This document shows positions 36,802-46,586 of a stretch of DNA of 64,000 nt, piece after piece. Within the stretch, counting starts at the first letter, position 1; every line of letters begins with the position of its first letter. A program made the translations under genes and the position numbers. The notes under the pieces were generated by a model. The model had not been told where the DNA came from. It ran no database searches and saw nothing but the letters and a program-made list of their open reading frames with translations. The DNA is from Synechococcus elongatus PCC 11801 (GTDB lineage Bacteria; Cyanobacteriota; Cyanobacteriia; Synechococcales; Synechococcaceae): assembly GCF_003846445.2 (NCBI RefSeq), contig NZ_CP030139.2:310001-374000 (forward strand), read 5' to 3'.

Positions 36802-37692
36802 ATGTCCGCTGCTCCCCCAACTTGGACGCCCGTTCCCACAGACGATGGCTCCTACACGTTTTACTCCGAGACGTTTCAGGAGACCTTTCACAGCCGCGAG
36901 GGAGCCCGTCAGGAAGCTGAGCAAAAGTATGTGCAGCAGTTGCAAATCGGCACTTGGGCAGCCCAGCGATCGCCCCTGCGGATTTTAGATGTCTGCTATG
37001 GCCTCGGCTACAACACCGCTGCAGCGTTGGAATCGGTTCTGGCAGCCGGTGAGGGGCACTTGCAATGGCTGGGCTTAGAACTGGATCCCACTGTGCCGCA
37101 GGCTGTGGTCAGTAGCAATTTGATTCAGGAATGGTCACCGCCGGTGCAACAGATGCTGCGGGATCTGGCCCAGACCGGTAACCACCAGAGCGATCGCTTT
37201 CAGGGGCAACTGCTCTGGGGCGATGCCCGCCAGACAATCCAAGAGGCGATCGCCCAGAACTTTCAAGCTGACGCTATTTTTCTCGATCCCTTCTCGCCCA
37301 AGCGCTGTCCCCAGCTCTGGACGGTGGAGTTTTTACAGCTCGTGGCTCGCTGCTTAGCACCCCAGGGACGACTGGTCACCTACTGTCGTGCTGCCGCTGT
37401 CCGCACTGCTCTACAGCTAGCTGGCTTGCAGATCACCAACCTGCCGGCACCCGCTTCGGCCTTTGCCCATCGTTGGTCCTTGGGCACGATCGCCGCTTGG
37501 GAACCGCTCCCTTCCCTGTCTCAAGCTGAGCAGGAGCACTTACACTGCCGCGCTGCCGTGCCTTATCGCGATCCGACGTTGCAGGATACCGCCGAAGTCA
37601 TTCGCCAACGACGCGATCGCGAGCAGCAGCAGAGTGAGCTGGAGTCCACCAGTGCTTGGCGTCGACGCTGGGGCTTGCAGGCCGATCCCTAG
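36802..37692 (+). CDS. MnmC-like SAM-dependent methyltransferase
   Basis: A 296-residue protein with Rossmann motif ILDVCYGLGYNTAAAL and DAIFLDPFSPKRCPQLWTVE, matching the methyltransferase domain of MnmC, which completes mnm5s2U at the tRNA wobble base. The FAD-oxidase half of E. coli MnmC is absent, as in many cyanobacteria and Gram-positives. The C-terminal 50 residues (QRRDREQQQSELESTSAWRR) are polar and probably disordered. It is 60 bases after arsJ on the same strand and overlaps the 3' end of aroH by four bases. Confidence 0.85.
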   Translation: MSAAPPTWTPVPTDDGSYTFYSETFQETFHSREGARQEAEQKYVQQLQIGTWAAQRSPLRILDVCYGLGYNTAAALESVLAAGEGHLQWLGLELDPTVPQAVVSSNLIQEWSPPVQQMLRDLAQTGNHQSDRFQGQLLWGDARQTIQEAIAQNFQADAIFLDPFSPKRCPQLWTVEFLQLVARCLAPQGRLVTYCRAAAVRTALQLAGLQITNLPAPASAFAHRWSLGTIAAWEPLPSLSQAEQEHLHCRAAVPYRDPTLQDTAEVIRQRRDREQQQSELESTSAWRRRWGLQADP

Positions 37693-38081
37693 CGGTGGTT
37701 TACAGACTCGGTCAGTACCCAATCAGGTCGGAGGACTTGAGCGCCCCGCAGGTAGGGATGCTCGATCGGTGGCTGATCTGCGGGGCAGTTGAAATGCAGG
37801 AGCAGACGGATGCAGCGCTCTAAGCTGCCCTGCACATACATTTGCTGAACGTCCAGCAGCGGCACGTTCTGCCAACCGGGGCGCTGGCGCGCGACCGCCG
37901 CTGGAAACATGGCATCAAGGTCACGGGTGACCGAGAAAGTCAGGCTAACAATATCGTCCGGGTTGAGAGGATTGCGGCGCTCGAGCTCATCCAGTAGTTC
38001 ACTGACGGCTTCACGCATTGCTTCCGCCGTGTTTTCACGAACGGTCGTTGCACCTCGAATCGCTTTGACCCGCCACGACAC
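37689..38081 (-). CDS. aroH: Chorismate mutase, AroH type
   Basis: Converts chorismate to prephenate for phenylalanine and tyrosine. Its 130 residues form the trimeric AroH fold. Typical pieces are VKAIRGATTVRENTAEAMRE with the active-site Arg, FSVTRDLDAMFPAAVAR, VPLLDVQQMYVQGSLERCIR and LLLHFNCPADQPPIEHPYLR. It is unrelated to the helical AroQ type. It converges with the MnmC-like gene (stop codons overlap) and lies upstream of sppA's 3' end on the same strand. Confidence 0.95.
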   Translation of the reverse strand: MSWRVKAIRGATTVRENTAEAMREAVSELLDELERRNPLNPDDIVSLTFSVTRDLDAMFPAAVARQRPGWQNVPLLDVQQMYVQGSLERCIRLLLHFNCPADQPPIEHPYLRGAQVLRPDWVLTESVNHR

Positions 38082-38137
38082 GGCCTATCCTCCTGGGCAA
38101 TCATCCCTCCAGAGTATCCCGTGATTCAGGCCAGACC

Positions 38138-38950
38138 TCAAGGACGGTAGAGCCAGAGTGGTTGACCAGCAGCCGTCAGCTCAAACTCCAGCCAATCAAG
38201 GCCGGCACCGACCTGTCCCAAGGGCAGCAGTCGACGAGTGAGGGGCTTGGGTTCTTCGATTGGCGCGAGGGTTGCTTTCTCAGGATCCAGCCCCACCAGT
38301 TCAGCCGCCCAACTCCGGGCATCTTCTTCAGTCCCCAGGCGATCGACTAACCCTAAGCTCAGCGCTTGCTCTCCCGTGAAAATTCGTCCATCGGCAAAGC
38401 TTTTCACGGTGTCAACGCTCAATTGCCGCGCCTCGGCGACCGTTTGGACAAATTGCTGATAGCTGGTGTCGATCAGGGTTTGCAGGATGTCCTTTTCGTT
38501 CTCAGTCAGCTCGCGATCGAAGGAAAGGATGTCCTTATAGGGACCGGATTTGATCACCTTGAAGGAGACACCAACCCGTTCCAGCAGGCGTTCAATGTTA
38601 TTACCGCGCAGAATCACGCCAATGCTGCCCGTGATCGTACCGGGGTTGCTGACGATTTTGTCGGCTCCCATGCCAATGTAGACACCGCCTGACGCCGAGA
38701 TATTGCCAAAGCTGGCGATGACTTTAGTTTGATGCTGGCTGCGCAGCCGCTTCAGGGCTTCATAGATTTCTTGAGAGTCGCCCACAGTCCCGCCCGGGCT
38801 ATCAATCCGCAGCAGCAGTGCGGGATAGCCTCGTTCGGCCACAGTCTTTAGCGATCGCAATAGCCGTTGACGGGTTCCCCCGGCGATCGCCCCCGACACT
38901 TCGATGCGAGCAATTTGTTTGCGGGCACGGCGCGGGAAGGGCCAAACCAT
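38138..38950 (-). CDS. sppA: Signal peptide peptidase SppA, short form
   Basis: The ATG at 38950 gives MVWPFPRRARKQIARIEVSG and 270 residues, the short single-domain type; the open frame to 39169 overlaps the divergent transporter. The catalytic serine lies in GNISASGGVYIGMGADKIVS and the lysine in KSGPYKDILS, forming the Ser-Lys dyad of the S49 family. LLLRIDSPGGTVGDSQEIYE forms the oxyanion region. No transmembrane helix is evident near the N-terminus, so it may be soluble or peripherally bound. In Synechocystis, SppA homologues act in light acclimation. Confidence 0.92.
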   Translation of the reverse strand: MVWPFPRRARKQIARIEVSGAIAGGTRQRLLRSLKTVAERGYPALLLRIDSPGGTVGDSQEIYEALKRLRSQHQTKVIASFGNISASGGVYIGMGADKIVSNPGTITGSIGVILRGNNIERLLERVGVSFKVIKSGPYKDILSFDRELTENEKDILQTLIDTSYQQFVQTVAEARQLSVDTVKSFADGRIFTGEQALSLGLVDRLGTEEDARSWAAELVGLDPEKATLAPIEEPKPLTRRLLPLGQVGAGLDWLEFELTAAGQPLWLYRP

Positions 38951-39037
38951 AGGGAATCCGAGAATGTTGAAGTTCTCTGATTGTAGGAAATCCCCGTTAG
39001 AGCTGAAGCCAAAAGCGGCGATCGCAGCCTTGTTAGA

Positions 39038-40132
39038 ATGAGCGCCGACCTTTCCGCCATCGCTATGCCTGCTGCTGGGCCGCCTGCGCTCGCCAAGACT
39101 CCGCTTTTGCTGGCGCCCTTTTTCCTCTGGGGAACAGCCATGGTGGCCATGAAAGGCACCACCGATCACACCACCCCACTGTTTCTCGCGACTGTTCGCT
39201 TGCTACCAGCTGGACTGCTAGTTCTTCTCGCCGCCGTTTGGCTCGGTCGCCCTCATCCTCAGGGCTGGCGGGCTTGGGCTTGGATCAGTCTGTTTGCCGT
39301 GGTGGATGGCACCCTTTTCCAAGGCTTTTTGGCGGAAGGATTAGCGAGAACCGGAGCCGGTATTGGTTCCGTCATGATTGACTCGCAGCCACTGATTGTG
39401 GCGTTGCTGGCTTTTTGGCTGTTTGGAGAACGGATCGGACTTTGGGGCTGGCTCGGGCTGGCGATCGGCATTCTTGGCATCAGCCTGTTGGGGCTACCGG
39501 AAGCTTGGCTCTTGGCGGTGAGCGATCGCCTGCTGCAATGGCTACATTTACCACTTCATGCGGCCACACCAGCGATCGCGGATCTCTGGCCTACCGACCA
39601 AAACTGGCTGAGGGCACTATTCAACAATGGTCGCTGGCTGATGCTGCTTGCCGCCGCATCCATGGCCGTAGGCACAATTCTCAGTCGCTACGTCTCGCGT
39701 TGGGCTGACCCAATCGCAGCTACCGGCTGGCACATGGTGGTCGGATCCATTCCCCTCGCCTTTGGCAGCTGGAGCCTCGAAAGCCAGCAGTGGCAACAGC
39801 TCGGTCTGAATGATTGGCTAGCTTTGAGCTACGCGACCGTCTTTGGCAGTGCGATCGCCTACGGCCTCTTCTTCTACTTCGCGGCCAGCGGTAGTTTGAC
39901 GAGTCTGAGTGCGCTGACGTTTCTCACGCCTGTCTTTGCCCTCCTGTTTGGCAACCTCTTTTTGGGCGAACAGTTGGGCATGATCCAGTGGGTTGGCGTT
40001 GTCCTCAGCTTGATCAGCATCCTGCTGATTAGCCAGCGCGACTGGCTGACAGCCCAATGGCTGAAAACCCGCTTGCAGCCTCCGGCAGCAGATCCGGCAC
40101 TGGTTGAAGGACCCGATCGCTCGTCCCAATAG
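39038..40132 (+). CDS. EamA/DMT-superfamily transporter
   Basis: A 364-residue membrane protein with ten hydrophobic segments in two EamA repeats. The first repeat shows LLLAPFFLWGTAMVAMKGTT and ARTGAGIGSVMIDSQPLIVA; the second shows GTILSRYVSRWADPIAATGW and the closing FLTPVFALLFGNLFLGEQLG. A loop of about 60 residues between the repeats, and a polar tail, are extra. Starts at 39038 and 39065 are both possible. DMT members export metabolites or amino acids, but the substrate is not predictable. It is divergent from sppA with an 87-base gap. Confidence 0.88.
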   Translation: MSADLSAIAMPAAGPPALAKTPLLLAPFFLWGTAMVAMKGTTDHTTPLFLATVRLLPAGLLVLLAAVWLGRPHPQGWRAWAWISLFAVVDGTLFQGFLAEGLARTGAGIGSVMIDSQPLIVALLAFWLFGERIGLWGWLGLAIGILGISLLGLPEAWLLAVSDRLLQWLHLPLHAATPAIADLWPTDQNWLRALFNNGRWLMLLAAASMAVGTILSRYVSRWADPIAATGWHMVVGSIPLAFGSWSLESQQWQQLGLNDWLALSYATVFGSAIAYGLFFYFAASGSLTSLSALTFLTPVFALLFGNLFLGEQLGMIQWVGVVLSLISILLISQRDWLTAQWLKTRLQPPAADPALVEGPDRSSQ

Positions 40133-40195
40133 CAACCTCGAAATCTTTCCCCAACCGCGATCGCGGTTCTATCAGCCTCTCTGGGAGGAGGTTTT

Positions 40196-41263
40196 ATGAC
40201 TGCCCGCCGTTTCCTATTTGTCTCGACGCCCGTTGGCCCACTGGGCTCCGGTCGGGGGGGAGGCGTTGAGCTGACCCTACCCAATTTGGCGAAGGCCCTG
40301 ATTCAACAGGGACATCAGGTCACTGTCCTTGCACCTGCCGGATCGGTACTGCCTGATTTACCGCTGGAAACGGTACCGGGAACTTGGCAAAGCACCGCCC
40401 AAAGTCATGGACGGGCCACTCCCGCTGAGATTCCCGCCGAGAGTGTGCTGGCACAGATGTGGGAGTGGGTTCGCCAGCAACAGGCTCAGTTCGATTTGAT
40501 CCTCAACTTTGCCTACGACTGGCTGCCGTTTTACCTGACGCCATTTTTGACAACGCCGGTCGCCCACCTCGTCAGCATGGGATCGCTTTCAGAAGTGATG
40601 GATCAGGCGATCGCCACCATGCTGGATCGGGTTCCTGGCAGCATCGCTGTCCACAGCCAGGCGCAAGCTGCGACCTTTCCCTTCGGCGATCGCTGCCTCT
40701 GCATCGGCAATGCCCTTGATCTCAGCACCTACAACTTCAACCCCGAGCCCGAGCCAGTCTTGGGCTGGGTGGGGCGGCTGGCTCCGGAAAAAGGGTTGGA
40801 GGATGCAATTCAAGCTGCTCAGCAAGCAGGCTTGCCTCTGCGCGTGTGGGGCGCGCTGACCGAACCAGATTATTGGCAAACCTTGCAACAACGCTTTGGC
40901 GATCGCGCCGTCAGCTATCAAGGCTTTGTCAGCACAGCCGAACTTCAGCAAGGCTTGGGGCGCTGCCAAGGGCTCCTGATGACGCCCAAGTGGGTCGAAG
41001 CCTTTGGAAATGTCGCTATCGAAGCTCTTGCCTGTGGCGTACCGGTCATTGCCTATGCCCGCGGCGGCCCATTGGAAATTATTGAGCAAGGTAAGAGTGG
41101 CTGGTTAGTCGAGCCCGATCGGATCGAGTCTTTAGTCGATGCGATCGGGCAACTGTCAGCAATTGATCGCCAGCGTTGTCGAGAACGAGCTGAAGCTGAA
41201 TTCTCGCTGGCGGCGATGGGACGGCGCTTGGAAGCGTGGCTTCTGCCTCTAGCGACTGGCTGA
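40196..41263 (+). CDS. Glycosyltransferase family 4 protein
   Basis: A 355-residue GT-B fold enzyme. The N-terminal acceptor side opens with FLFVSTPVGPLGSGRGGGVE and LAKALIQQGHQVTVLAPAG. The C-terminal nucleotide-sugar side shows LGWVGRLAPEKGLEDAIQAA and MTPKWVEAFGNVAIEALACG, with the conserved EX7E-type motif, then VPVIAYARGGPLEIIEQGKS. A strong purine-rich SD (GGGAGGAGG) precedes the ATG. The acceptor is unknown. Its 3' end overlaps that of the convergent XRE regulator by 15 bases. Confidence 0.9.
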   Translation: MTARRFLFVSTPVGPLGSGRGGGVELTLPNLAKALIQQGHQVTVLAPAGSVLPDLPLETVPGTWQSTAQSHGRATPAEIPAESVLAQMWEWVRQQQAQFDLILNFAYDWLPFYLTPFLTTPVAHLVSMGSLSEVMDQAIATMLDRVPGSIAVHSQAQAATFPFGDRCLCIGNALDLSTYNFNPEPEPVLGWVGRLAPEKGLEDAIQAAQQAGLPLRVWGALTEPDYWQTLQQRFGDRAVSYQGFVSTAELQQGLGRCQGLLMTPKWVEAFGNVAIEALACGVPVIAYARGGPLEIIEQGKSGWLVEPDRIESLVDAIGQLSAIDRQRCRERAEAEFSLAAMGRRLEAWLLPLATG

Positions 41264-42001
41264 AGCCTCGAGTTGCGATCGCTGTCCACTGTCTGGCAGC
41301 AGGGCCAGTAACTGTCCAGCGGTGACCGGTACCTCAATGACGGCGCTTAACGCGGCAGCCAAGCCCACACACTCTGCTTCAATCTGGCGATCGGTCAATT
41401 CTGCTTGGCCTTCGAGGACCTTGCGCAGCAAAGCATCGCGTTCTGGGTCAGCACTGGGCAGCGCCGCAATGAGCGACTCCGTCAGATCACTGAGGGTTTT
41501 CCGCGATTCTCGAGCTTGATCGGCCAAGAGTGTCCGCAGATAACGACCGAACCAAGGCACTAAATATTCCCGATCGCCAGTACTTTGGGTCTGTTCCAGG
41601 CTGATTTCGAGACGATCGATCGCGGTTCGAATCGATGCAATTAGTTCATGGGGAGGGAGCGATCGCGGCTCTTGTCCGGGCTGCTGAGCATAGGTCTCAT
41701 CGCCGCTCAGAGTGGCATCCAATTGTTCTAGCGAGAGCTCGGCAAGCCGCGCTAATCGTCGCATCAACCCCCAGCGAATTTCCCAGGGATCAATTTCTCC
41801 AGATTCGTATTTGTTGATCAGGGTCGGAGAAACCCCTAATAATCGTGATAGCTTGCGCTTCGAGAGATTCTCAGGAGCGGGCAACATGTCTGCGAAAGGA
41901 CGCAGGGATCGGCCAGCCAAGTTAGCGCGGATTTGTTGAACGAGGCGAGCGAGACGTAAAGCTCGCTGCTGGCTATCAATCTCGAAGTTGCTCGAAGGCA
42001 T
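41249..42001 (-). CDS. XRE-family helix-turn-helix regulator
   Basis: A 250-residue protein from ATG at 42001 (a TTG lies two codons earlier). The N-terminal third carries an XRE-type HTH: LSKRKLSRLLGVSPTLINKY followed by ESGEIDPWEIRWGLMRRLAR. The remaining helical part has no ligand-binding domain that I recognise. It contains TIGDRLEI-type amphipathic helices likely to dimerise. It faces a 269-base AT-rich non-coding gap that should contain its promoter. Targets are unknown; the convergent glycosyltransferase gives no clear link. Confidence 0.82.
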   Translation of the reverse strand: MPSSNFEIDSQQRALRLARLVQQIRANLAGRSLRPFADMLPAPENLSKRKLSRLLGVSPTLINKYESGEIDPWEIRWGLMRRLARLAELSLEQLDATLSGDETYAQQPGQEPRSLPPHELIASIRTAIDRLEISLEQTQSTGDREYLVPWFGRYLRTLLADQARESRKTLSDLTESLIAALPSADPERDALLRKVLEGQAELTDRQIEAECVGLAAALSAVIEVPVTAGQLLALLPDSGQRSQLEASASR

Positions 42002-42270
42002 CAACAACCGGCCACGTAGAGTTTACAACCGTTCAATAATAATTCTCTCTAGGCAATTTGGACAGTATTTTGACCTCAAAATGTGCAGGATATTGACTCA
42101 ATCTTTTATCCATAAAGACTGCTTTGCTCATCTTCCAGCCCTGAAAAATGTTACGGGTTTAACAGGAACAAGGCATCTTAATTCTCGACAGGCGATCGTG
42201 TTTTAGAAACATCACAGGTAGTCATCTGATTAAGGACTGCAGGATTCATAGTTGTCTCTTTAGTGATAAT
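42002..42270. other. AT-rich gap between leuS 3' end and XRE regulator
   Basis: A 269-base stretch clearly richer in A/T than its surroundings. A 72-codon rightward frame (41988-42206) crosses it but has no SD, begins inside the XRE gene and resembles nothing known. No tRNA fold or strong terminator was seen. It presumably carries the XRE promoter and may hold a small RNA. Confidence 0.4.
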
Positions 42271-44820
42271 TCAGGCTGGAGCAATGACAAAGTTGACGAG
42301 CTTGCCTGGAACCACAATAACTTTGCGAATTGTCTGACCAGTTAACCAGCGTTGACCCACCTCGGATTGTTCTGCTAACTGTTGCAGCTGATCGCGATCG
42401 GCAGCGGCCGGCACCATAATCGTGCCTCGGGTTTTCCCCATAACTTGAATCACCAAAGGAATTTCATCGACGACCAATGCCGATTCATCCAACTCGGGCC
42501 AAGGCTCAAGGTGCACCGATCGCGTTCCACCCAATTGCTGCCAGAGTTCTTCGGCAATGTGAGGGGCAAAGGGCGCTAGCAGTAGCACCAACGTCCGCAC
42601 GCCTTCTAGATAGGCTGGGCTACCAGCAGTAGGCGCATCGTTAAGCGCATTGGTCAGCTTCATCAGCTCGGCGATCGCCGTGTTGAGCTGATAGTCCTCT
42701 TCCAAATCCTCAGTGACGGCTTGGATGGCGGTATGCACGGCGCGGCGCAGATCCTTCTCGGCTTTTGCATCTGCGGTAGCGGTTACCTCGATTTGACTCG
42801 CGGTTTGCACCAGCCGCCAGACCCGATTCAGGAAGCGGAATTGACCTTCAACGTCGGCGTCATCCCACTCCAGATCCTTCTCGGGCGGCGCTTTGAAGAG
42901 GATGAACATCCGTGCGGTATCCGCACCGTAGCGATCGAGCACTCGCGCCGGATCAACGCCGTTGTACTTCGACTTCGACATCTTCTCGAAGAAGACCTCA
43001 AGGCGATCGCCGGTGTCGGGGTCGAGGGGCTGGCTGGGATCGCTGATGCGATCGCTGGGCACATACTTACCCGTCTTCGGATTTTTGTAGGTCAGCCCCT
43101 GCACCATGCCCTGAGTCAACAGCCGCTTAAACGGCTCATCAAAGCTGAGCAGACCGCGATCGCGCAGCACTTTGGTGAAGAAGCGGGAGTAGAGCAGGTG
43201 CAGAATCGCATGCTCAATACCGCCAACATACTGATCCACCGGCAGCCAGTCGTTGACCTTGTCCTTGGTGAAGGCAATTTCAGGATTGGTGGCGTCGCTG
43301 TAGCGCAGGTAATACCAAGACGAACACATGAAGGTGTCCATCGTGTCGGTTTCACGTCGTGCTGGTTTGCCACAGCTTGGGCAAGTTGTCGTCACCCAAT
43401 CTTCCAGTTGAGCTAGTGGCGAAGGACCGCGACCGCTGAATTGCACGGAATCTGGCAGTTGTACTGGCAGATCCGCTGCGGCCACAAGGCCACAATCAGG
43501 ACAATGAACGATCGGAATCGGGCAGCCCCAGTAGCGCTGACGGGAGATCAGCCAATCGCGCAGCCGATATTGCACATGGGCTTGTCCCCAGCCTTGTTCC
43601 TCGGCAAAAGCGATGATCTTGGCTTTCGCTTCAGTTGAAGGCAGACCGTCAAACTGGCCGGAGTTAACGATCACGCCCGTTTCTGTGAAGGCCGCCGTCC
43701 AGGGTTCTGCGATCGCGCCTTCTGTCGGCTGAATCACCGGCTGCACTGGCAAGCCGTACTGCTGGGCAAAAGCAAAGTCACGACTGTCGTGAGCCGGAAC
43801 CCCCATCACCGCGCCAGTACCGTATTCCACCAAGACGTAGTCAGCAATCCAGATCGGCACCTGCTGGCCGGTAAACGGATTGGTGACGAAGCCGCCGGTC
43901 GGAACGCCACGTTTCGGACGATCCTCTGCCGTCCGATCCATTTCGCTGGTCTGGCTGACTTCCGCTGCAAAGGCTTCAACGGCCACCTGTTGCTCGGTTG
44001 TCGTCACCTGTGCCACGAGCGGATGCTCCGGTGCAAGCACCACGTAGCTGACGCCGTAGACTGTGTCTGGACGGGTTGTAAAGACTTTGACGCGATCGCT
44101 GGAACCCACGATCGGAAATTCCAGATAAGCGCCGGTGGATTTACCGATCCAGTTAGCCTGCATCAAGCGCACGCGCTCTGGCCAACCGGTCAGTTGGTTG
44201 AGATCCTGCAGCAGTTCTTCGGCGTAGTCCGTGATTTTGAGGAACCATTGCTTGAGCTGACGGCGCTCAACTTTGGCACCCGATCGCCACGATCGTCCTT
44301 CACTATCAACCTGCTCATTCGCCAAGACGGTCTGGTCGATTGGATCCCAGTTGACCGTGGCTTCTTTTTGGTAGGCCAGCCCCGCTTCAAAGAACTGTAG
44401 GAACAGCCACTGCGTCCAGCGGTAGTAATCCGGTGAGCAGGTGGTGACTTCGCGATCCCAGTCGTAGGACAGCCCCAGCTGCTTTAATTGTTCGCGCATC
44501 TGCGCAACGTTTTGATAGGTCCAATCCGCTGGTTGAACCCCGCGATCGATCGCCGCATTTTCCGCAGGCAAGCCAAAGGCATCCCAACCCATCGGGTGCA
44601 GCACTCGGAAGCCTTGACGACGCTTGACCCGCGCGATCGCATCAGTAATGGTGTAGTTGCGCACGTGGCCCATGTGCAGATTCCCTGAAGGGTAGGGGAA
44701 CATCGACAAGGCATAAAATTTGGGGCGATCGTCCGCTTCGGGAGTGCGATCGAGCTGCGCAGCGGCCCAGGACTGTTGCCACTTAGTTTCAATTGCCTGG
44801 GGATCGTAGCGGCTGTCCAC
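42271..44820 (-). CDS. leuS: Leucyl-tRNA synthetase
   Basis: Class Ia synthetase of 849 residues. The HIGH-type signature is [16 protein letters not shown] near residue 42, and the KMSKS motif ([13 protein letters not shown]) lies in the C-terminal half. The CP1 editing domain (about 220-420) contains [20 protein letters not shown] and the editing-site [14 protein letters not shown] zinc-like insert shows HCPDCG and TCPSCGKPA. The C-terminal anticodon-binding and tRNA-contacting domain ends in [14 protein letters not shown]. The N-terminus [20 protein letters not shown] is canonical. It is divergent from the GGCT gene (56-base gap). Confidence 0.97.
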   Translation of the reverse strand: MDSRYDPQAIETKWQQSWAAAQLDRTPEADDRPKFYALSMFPYPSGNLHMGHVRNYTITDAIARVKRRQGFRVLHPMGWDAFGLPAENAAIDRGVQPADWTYQNVAQMREQLKQLGLSYDWDREVTTCSPDYYRWTQWLFLQFFEAGLAYQKEATVNWDPIDQTVLANEQVDSEGRSWRSGAKVERRQLKQWFLKITDYAEELLQDLNQLTGWPERVRLMQANWIGKSTGAYLEFPIVGSSDRVKVFTTRPDTVYGVSYVVLAPEHPLVAQVTTTEQQVAVEAFAAEVSQTSEMDRTAEDRPKRGVPTGGFVTNPFTGQQVPIWIADYVLVEYGTGAVMGVPAHDSRDFAFAQQYGLPVQPVIQPTEGAIAEPWTAAFTETGVIVNSGQFDGLPSTEAKAKIIAFAEEQGWGQAHVQYRLRDWLISRQRYWGCPIPIVHCPDCGLVAAADLPVQLPDSVQFSGRGPSPLAQLEDWVTTTCPSCGKPARRETDTMDTFMCSSWYYLRYSDATNPEIAFTKDKVNDWLPVDQYVGGIEHAILHLLYSRFFTKVLRDRGLLSFDEPFKRLLTQGMVQGLTYKNPKTGKYVPSDRISDPSQPLDPDTGDRLEVFFEKMSKSKYNGVDPARVLDRYGADTARMFILFKAPPEKDLEWDDADVEGQFRFLNRVWRLVQTASQIEVTATADAKAEKDLRRAVHTAIQAVTEDLEEDYQLNTAIAELMKLTNALNDAPTAGSPAYLEGVRTLVLLLAPFAPHIAEELWQQLGGTRSVHLEPWPELDESALVVDEIPLVIQVMGKTRGTIMVPAAADRDQLQQLAEQSEVGQRWLTGQTIRKVIVVPGKLVNFVIAPA

Positions 44821-44876
44821 CGGAACTCCTTGGTATTCTGCAAGCGTGACTTGGCACCGTTTCGCATTTTCGCATA

Positions 44877-45335
44877 ATGCCTTCCCAGTCCCCCCAGACC
44901 CCGCTGGCCGTCTTCGTCTATGGCACGCTGCAGCCGGGCGAACACTATTATCAAGTCCTCAACTTGGCACCGTGGGTAGAATCAGCCACGCCAGCGCAGG
45001 TACGAGGCCAGCTCTATGCGTTGCCAGCAGGCTATCCTGCGCTCACGGAGGGTAAAGACTGGGTCAGTGGCGTTTTGTTGCGCTTTCGATCTGCTGCGCT
45101 ACTGCCTCGGCTCGATGATTTAGAAGGCTATGTTCCCGATCGCGATCGCAGTCTCAACCTATATGAGCGTTGCTGGGAAACGATCTACGACCAAATGGGA
45201 CAGCCGTTAGAAGAGGCCTGGTTGTATCGCATGGCAATCGCTGCGGTCACTCGTCAGCGAGGCATTGAAGTCCCGTCAGGCCACTGGACGGCTGCTGTGC
45301 AAGCAGAACTCTGGGGACCAAGGGTCGAGCATTAG
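44877..45335 (+). CDS. Gamma-glutamylcyclotransferase-fold protein
   Basis: A 152-residue protein with the family opening [16 protein letters not shown] and a compact beta barrel. [18 protein letters not shown] leads to [20 protein letters not shown], where the catalytic Glu of GGCT/AIG2 enzymes would lie, then the YRMAI strand. Members open gamma-glutamyl amino acids to 5-oxoproline or act on related amide bonds; the substrate here is unknown. It converges with the anti-sigma gene, with a four-base overlap of stops. Confidence 0.85.
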   Translation: MPSQSPQTPLAVFVYGTLQPGEHYYQVLNLAPWVESATPAQVRGQLYALPAGYPALTEGKDWVSGVLLRFRSAALLPRLDDLEGYVPDRDRSLNLYERCWETIYDQMGQPLEEAWLYRMAIAAVTRQRGIEVPSGHWTAAVQAELWGPRVEH

Positions 45336-45841
45336 CGACGACTCGCTGGCATAAAGGTTGCCGGTTTGACAGCCTTGAGCGGCGGACGGGGCAGATCGAT
45401 CACAGGTTCATCCAGCGCGAGCAGCAGCGGCTCACTACTGGGGTAAGAAGCGTTGGCTGGTTCACGATTGGTTGCTGTGCGAACGCTGACTTCAGGTAGG
45501 AAAGGATTGCCCACTGCAACTGCCACCATGGCCACCAAGCCGGTGGGAATTAGCCAGCGACGCCAACGCCGACGGCGAACCCGTGGGTCGGCAAAGACGG
45601 CTGCCGCGATCGCTTCAGCACTACGATCGCTACTGATCACCGTCGATTGCTGCTGCAACCAAGCCCTCTGGATGTGTCGCAGTTGAGCATAAGTTGCTTG
45701 TGCGTCGGGATCTTCTGCTAGCCACTGTTCAACCTGTTGACGCTCAGCAGCGGTGACCGCATTGTCGAGATAAGCACTCAACAGTTCAAAACACTGTTCT
45801 GAGGTCCGTTCAAAGGATCGTTGCTCAGACACGGGCGTCAA
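45332..45841 (-). CDS. Putative anti-sigma factor for the adjacent ECF sigma
   Basis: A 169-residue protein just downstream of the ECF sigma gene on the same strand (73-base gap), the classical sigma/anti-sigma order. The N-terminal 60 residues look like an anti-sigma domain (CFELLSAYLDNAVTAAERQQ). A basic stretch RVRRRRWRRW then leads into one short hydrophobic segment (LIPTGLVAMVAVAVG), probably a single membrane span. The zinc-binding HX3CX2C of ZAS anti-sigmas is missing, as only one Cys is present. The C-terminal 60 residues would be periplasmic or lumenal and are Pro-rich. The role is inferred from position and layout. Confidence 0.75.
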   Translation of the reverse strand: MTPVSEQRSFERTSEQCFELLSAYLDNAVTAAERQQVEQWLAEDPDAQATYAQLRHIQRAWLQQQSTVISSDRSAEAIAAAVFADPRVRRRRWRRWLIPTGLVAMVAVAVGNPFLPEVSVRTATNREPANASYPSSEPLLLALDEPVIDLPRPPLKAVKPATFMPASRR

Positions 45842-45914
45842 CCTCTGGGTTTGCGTTCACAGCTTTTGGCCTCAATTCCATCCTAGACAGGACGACTGAG
45901 AAGTTTAGGGCTTC

Positions 45915-46571
45915 TTAGAAGAGTTTTAGATAACCGCTGAGCTGGTCTTGCAGCCGCTGGCGGGCGCGGGCAATCCGCGATTTGACGGTCCCGAGGGAGA
46001 CACCAGTCGCCGCCGCAATCTCCTCGTAGGCCAGCCCTTCAATTTCCCGCAGCACAATCGTGGTGCGGAAACTTTCTGGCAGACCAGCGATCGCCCGACG
46101 TAGTTCCCCGTAGAACTCCTGTTTCTCCAGCTCTTCACTGGGCCCTGCCTGGTCGGTCGGTAGTTCCCAATCCATCTGATCGTTGCCAATTTGGCGGGGT
46201 GCATCCAGCGAGAGGGCGGGCTGCCGCCGTTTGCGCCGCCGCAGTTCGTCGTAGAACAGGTTGGTGACGATGCGACTGAGCCAGCCCTTAAAACTGCGCG
46301 GCTCCTGCAAGTTTTTGAGATTGCGATAGACGCGAATCCAAACTTCTTGCACGAGATCGGCACGATCTTCCCAGTCAGGAGCGAGATGGTAGATCAAACG
46401 TTCCACATGGTTCTGATAGCGCCGCACCAATTCCGTAAACGCCAAGCGATCGCCGGGCTGCTTTTGGCAGCGCAGCACCAGTTCATCGAGCGGAAGCTGA
46501 TCAACAGAGCGGGGCAAGCGAGAACCTGTCGCCTCGGAATTAGACCAAGCACAGGGAACAGATGCAGTCAT
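45915..46571 (-). CDS. sigG: ECF RNA polymerase sigma factor (SigG/RpoE type)
   Basis: A group 4 sigma factor of 218 residues. Region 2 is LAFTELVRRYQNHVERLIYH with DLVQEVWIRVYRNLKNL and FKGWLSRIVTNLFYDELRRR. Region 4 contains LPESFRTTIVLREIEGLAYE followed by EIAAATGVSLGTVKSRIARA, an HTH that reads the -35 element. The N-terminal 25 residues are variable, so the start could be later. The downstream gene is its likely membrane-bound anti-sigma, suggesting control by envelope or light stress. SigG is the usual name for this cyanobacterial lineage; orthology is inferred. Confidence 0.9.
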   Translation of the reverse strand: MTASVPCAWSNSEATGSRLPRSVDQLPLDELVLRCQKQPGDRLAFTELVRRYQNHVERLIYHLAPDWEDRADLVQEVWIRVYRNLKNLQEPRSFKGWLSRIVTNLFYDELRRRKRRQPALSLDAPRQIGNDQMDWELPTDQAGPSEELEKQEFYGELRRAIAGLPESFRTTIVLREIEGLAYEEIAAATGVSLGTVKSRIARARQRLQDQLSGYLKLF

Positions 46572-46576
46572 GGACG

Positions 46577-46586
46577 CAGACGTCTG
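46577..46586. repeat. 10-base palindrome just upstream of the sigG start
   Basis: CAGACGTCTG is perfectly self-complementary and ends five bases before the sigG ATG, where the ribosome-binding site would sit. It could be an operator or a translational element, or chance. Confidence 0.35.

Noticed and set aside
41988-42206. 72-codon frame in the AT-rich gap near the XRE gene
   Set aside because: No ribosome-binding site, starts inside the regulator gene, and no resemblance to known proteins.
42721-43416. 231-codon rightward frame inside leuS
   Set aside because: It is antisense to leuS; the protein shows no motifs.
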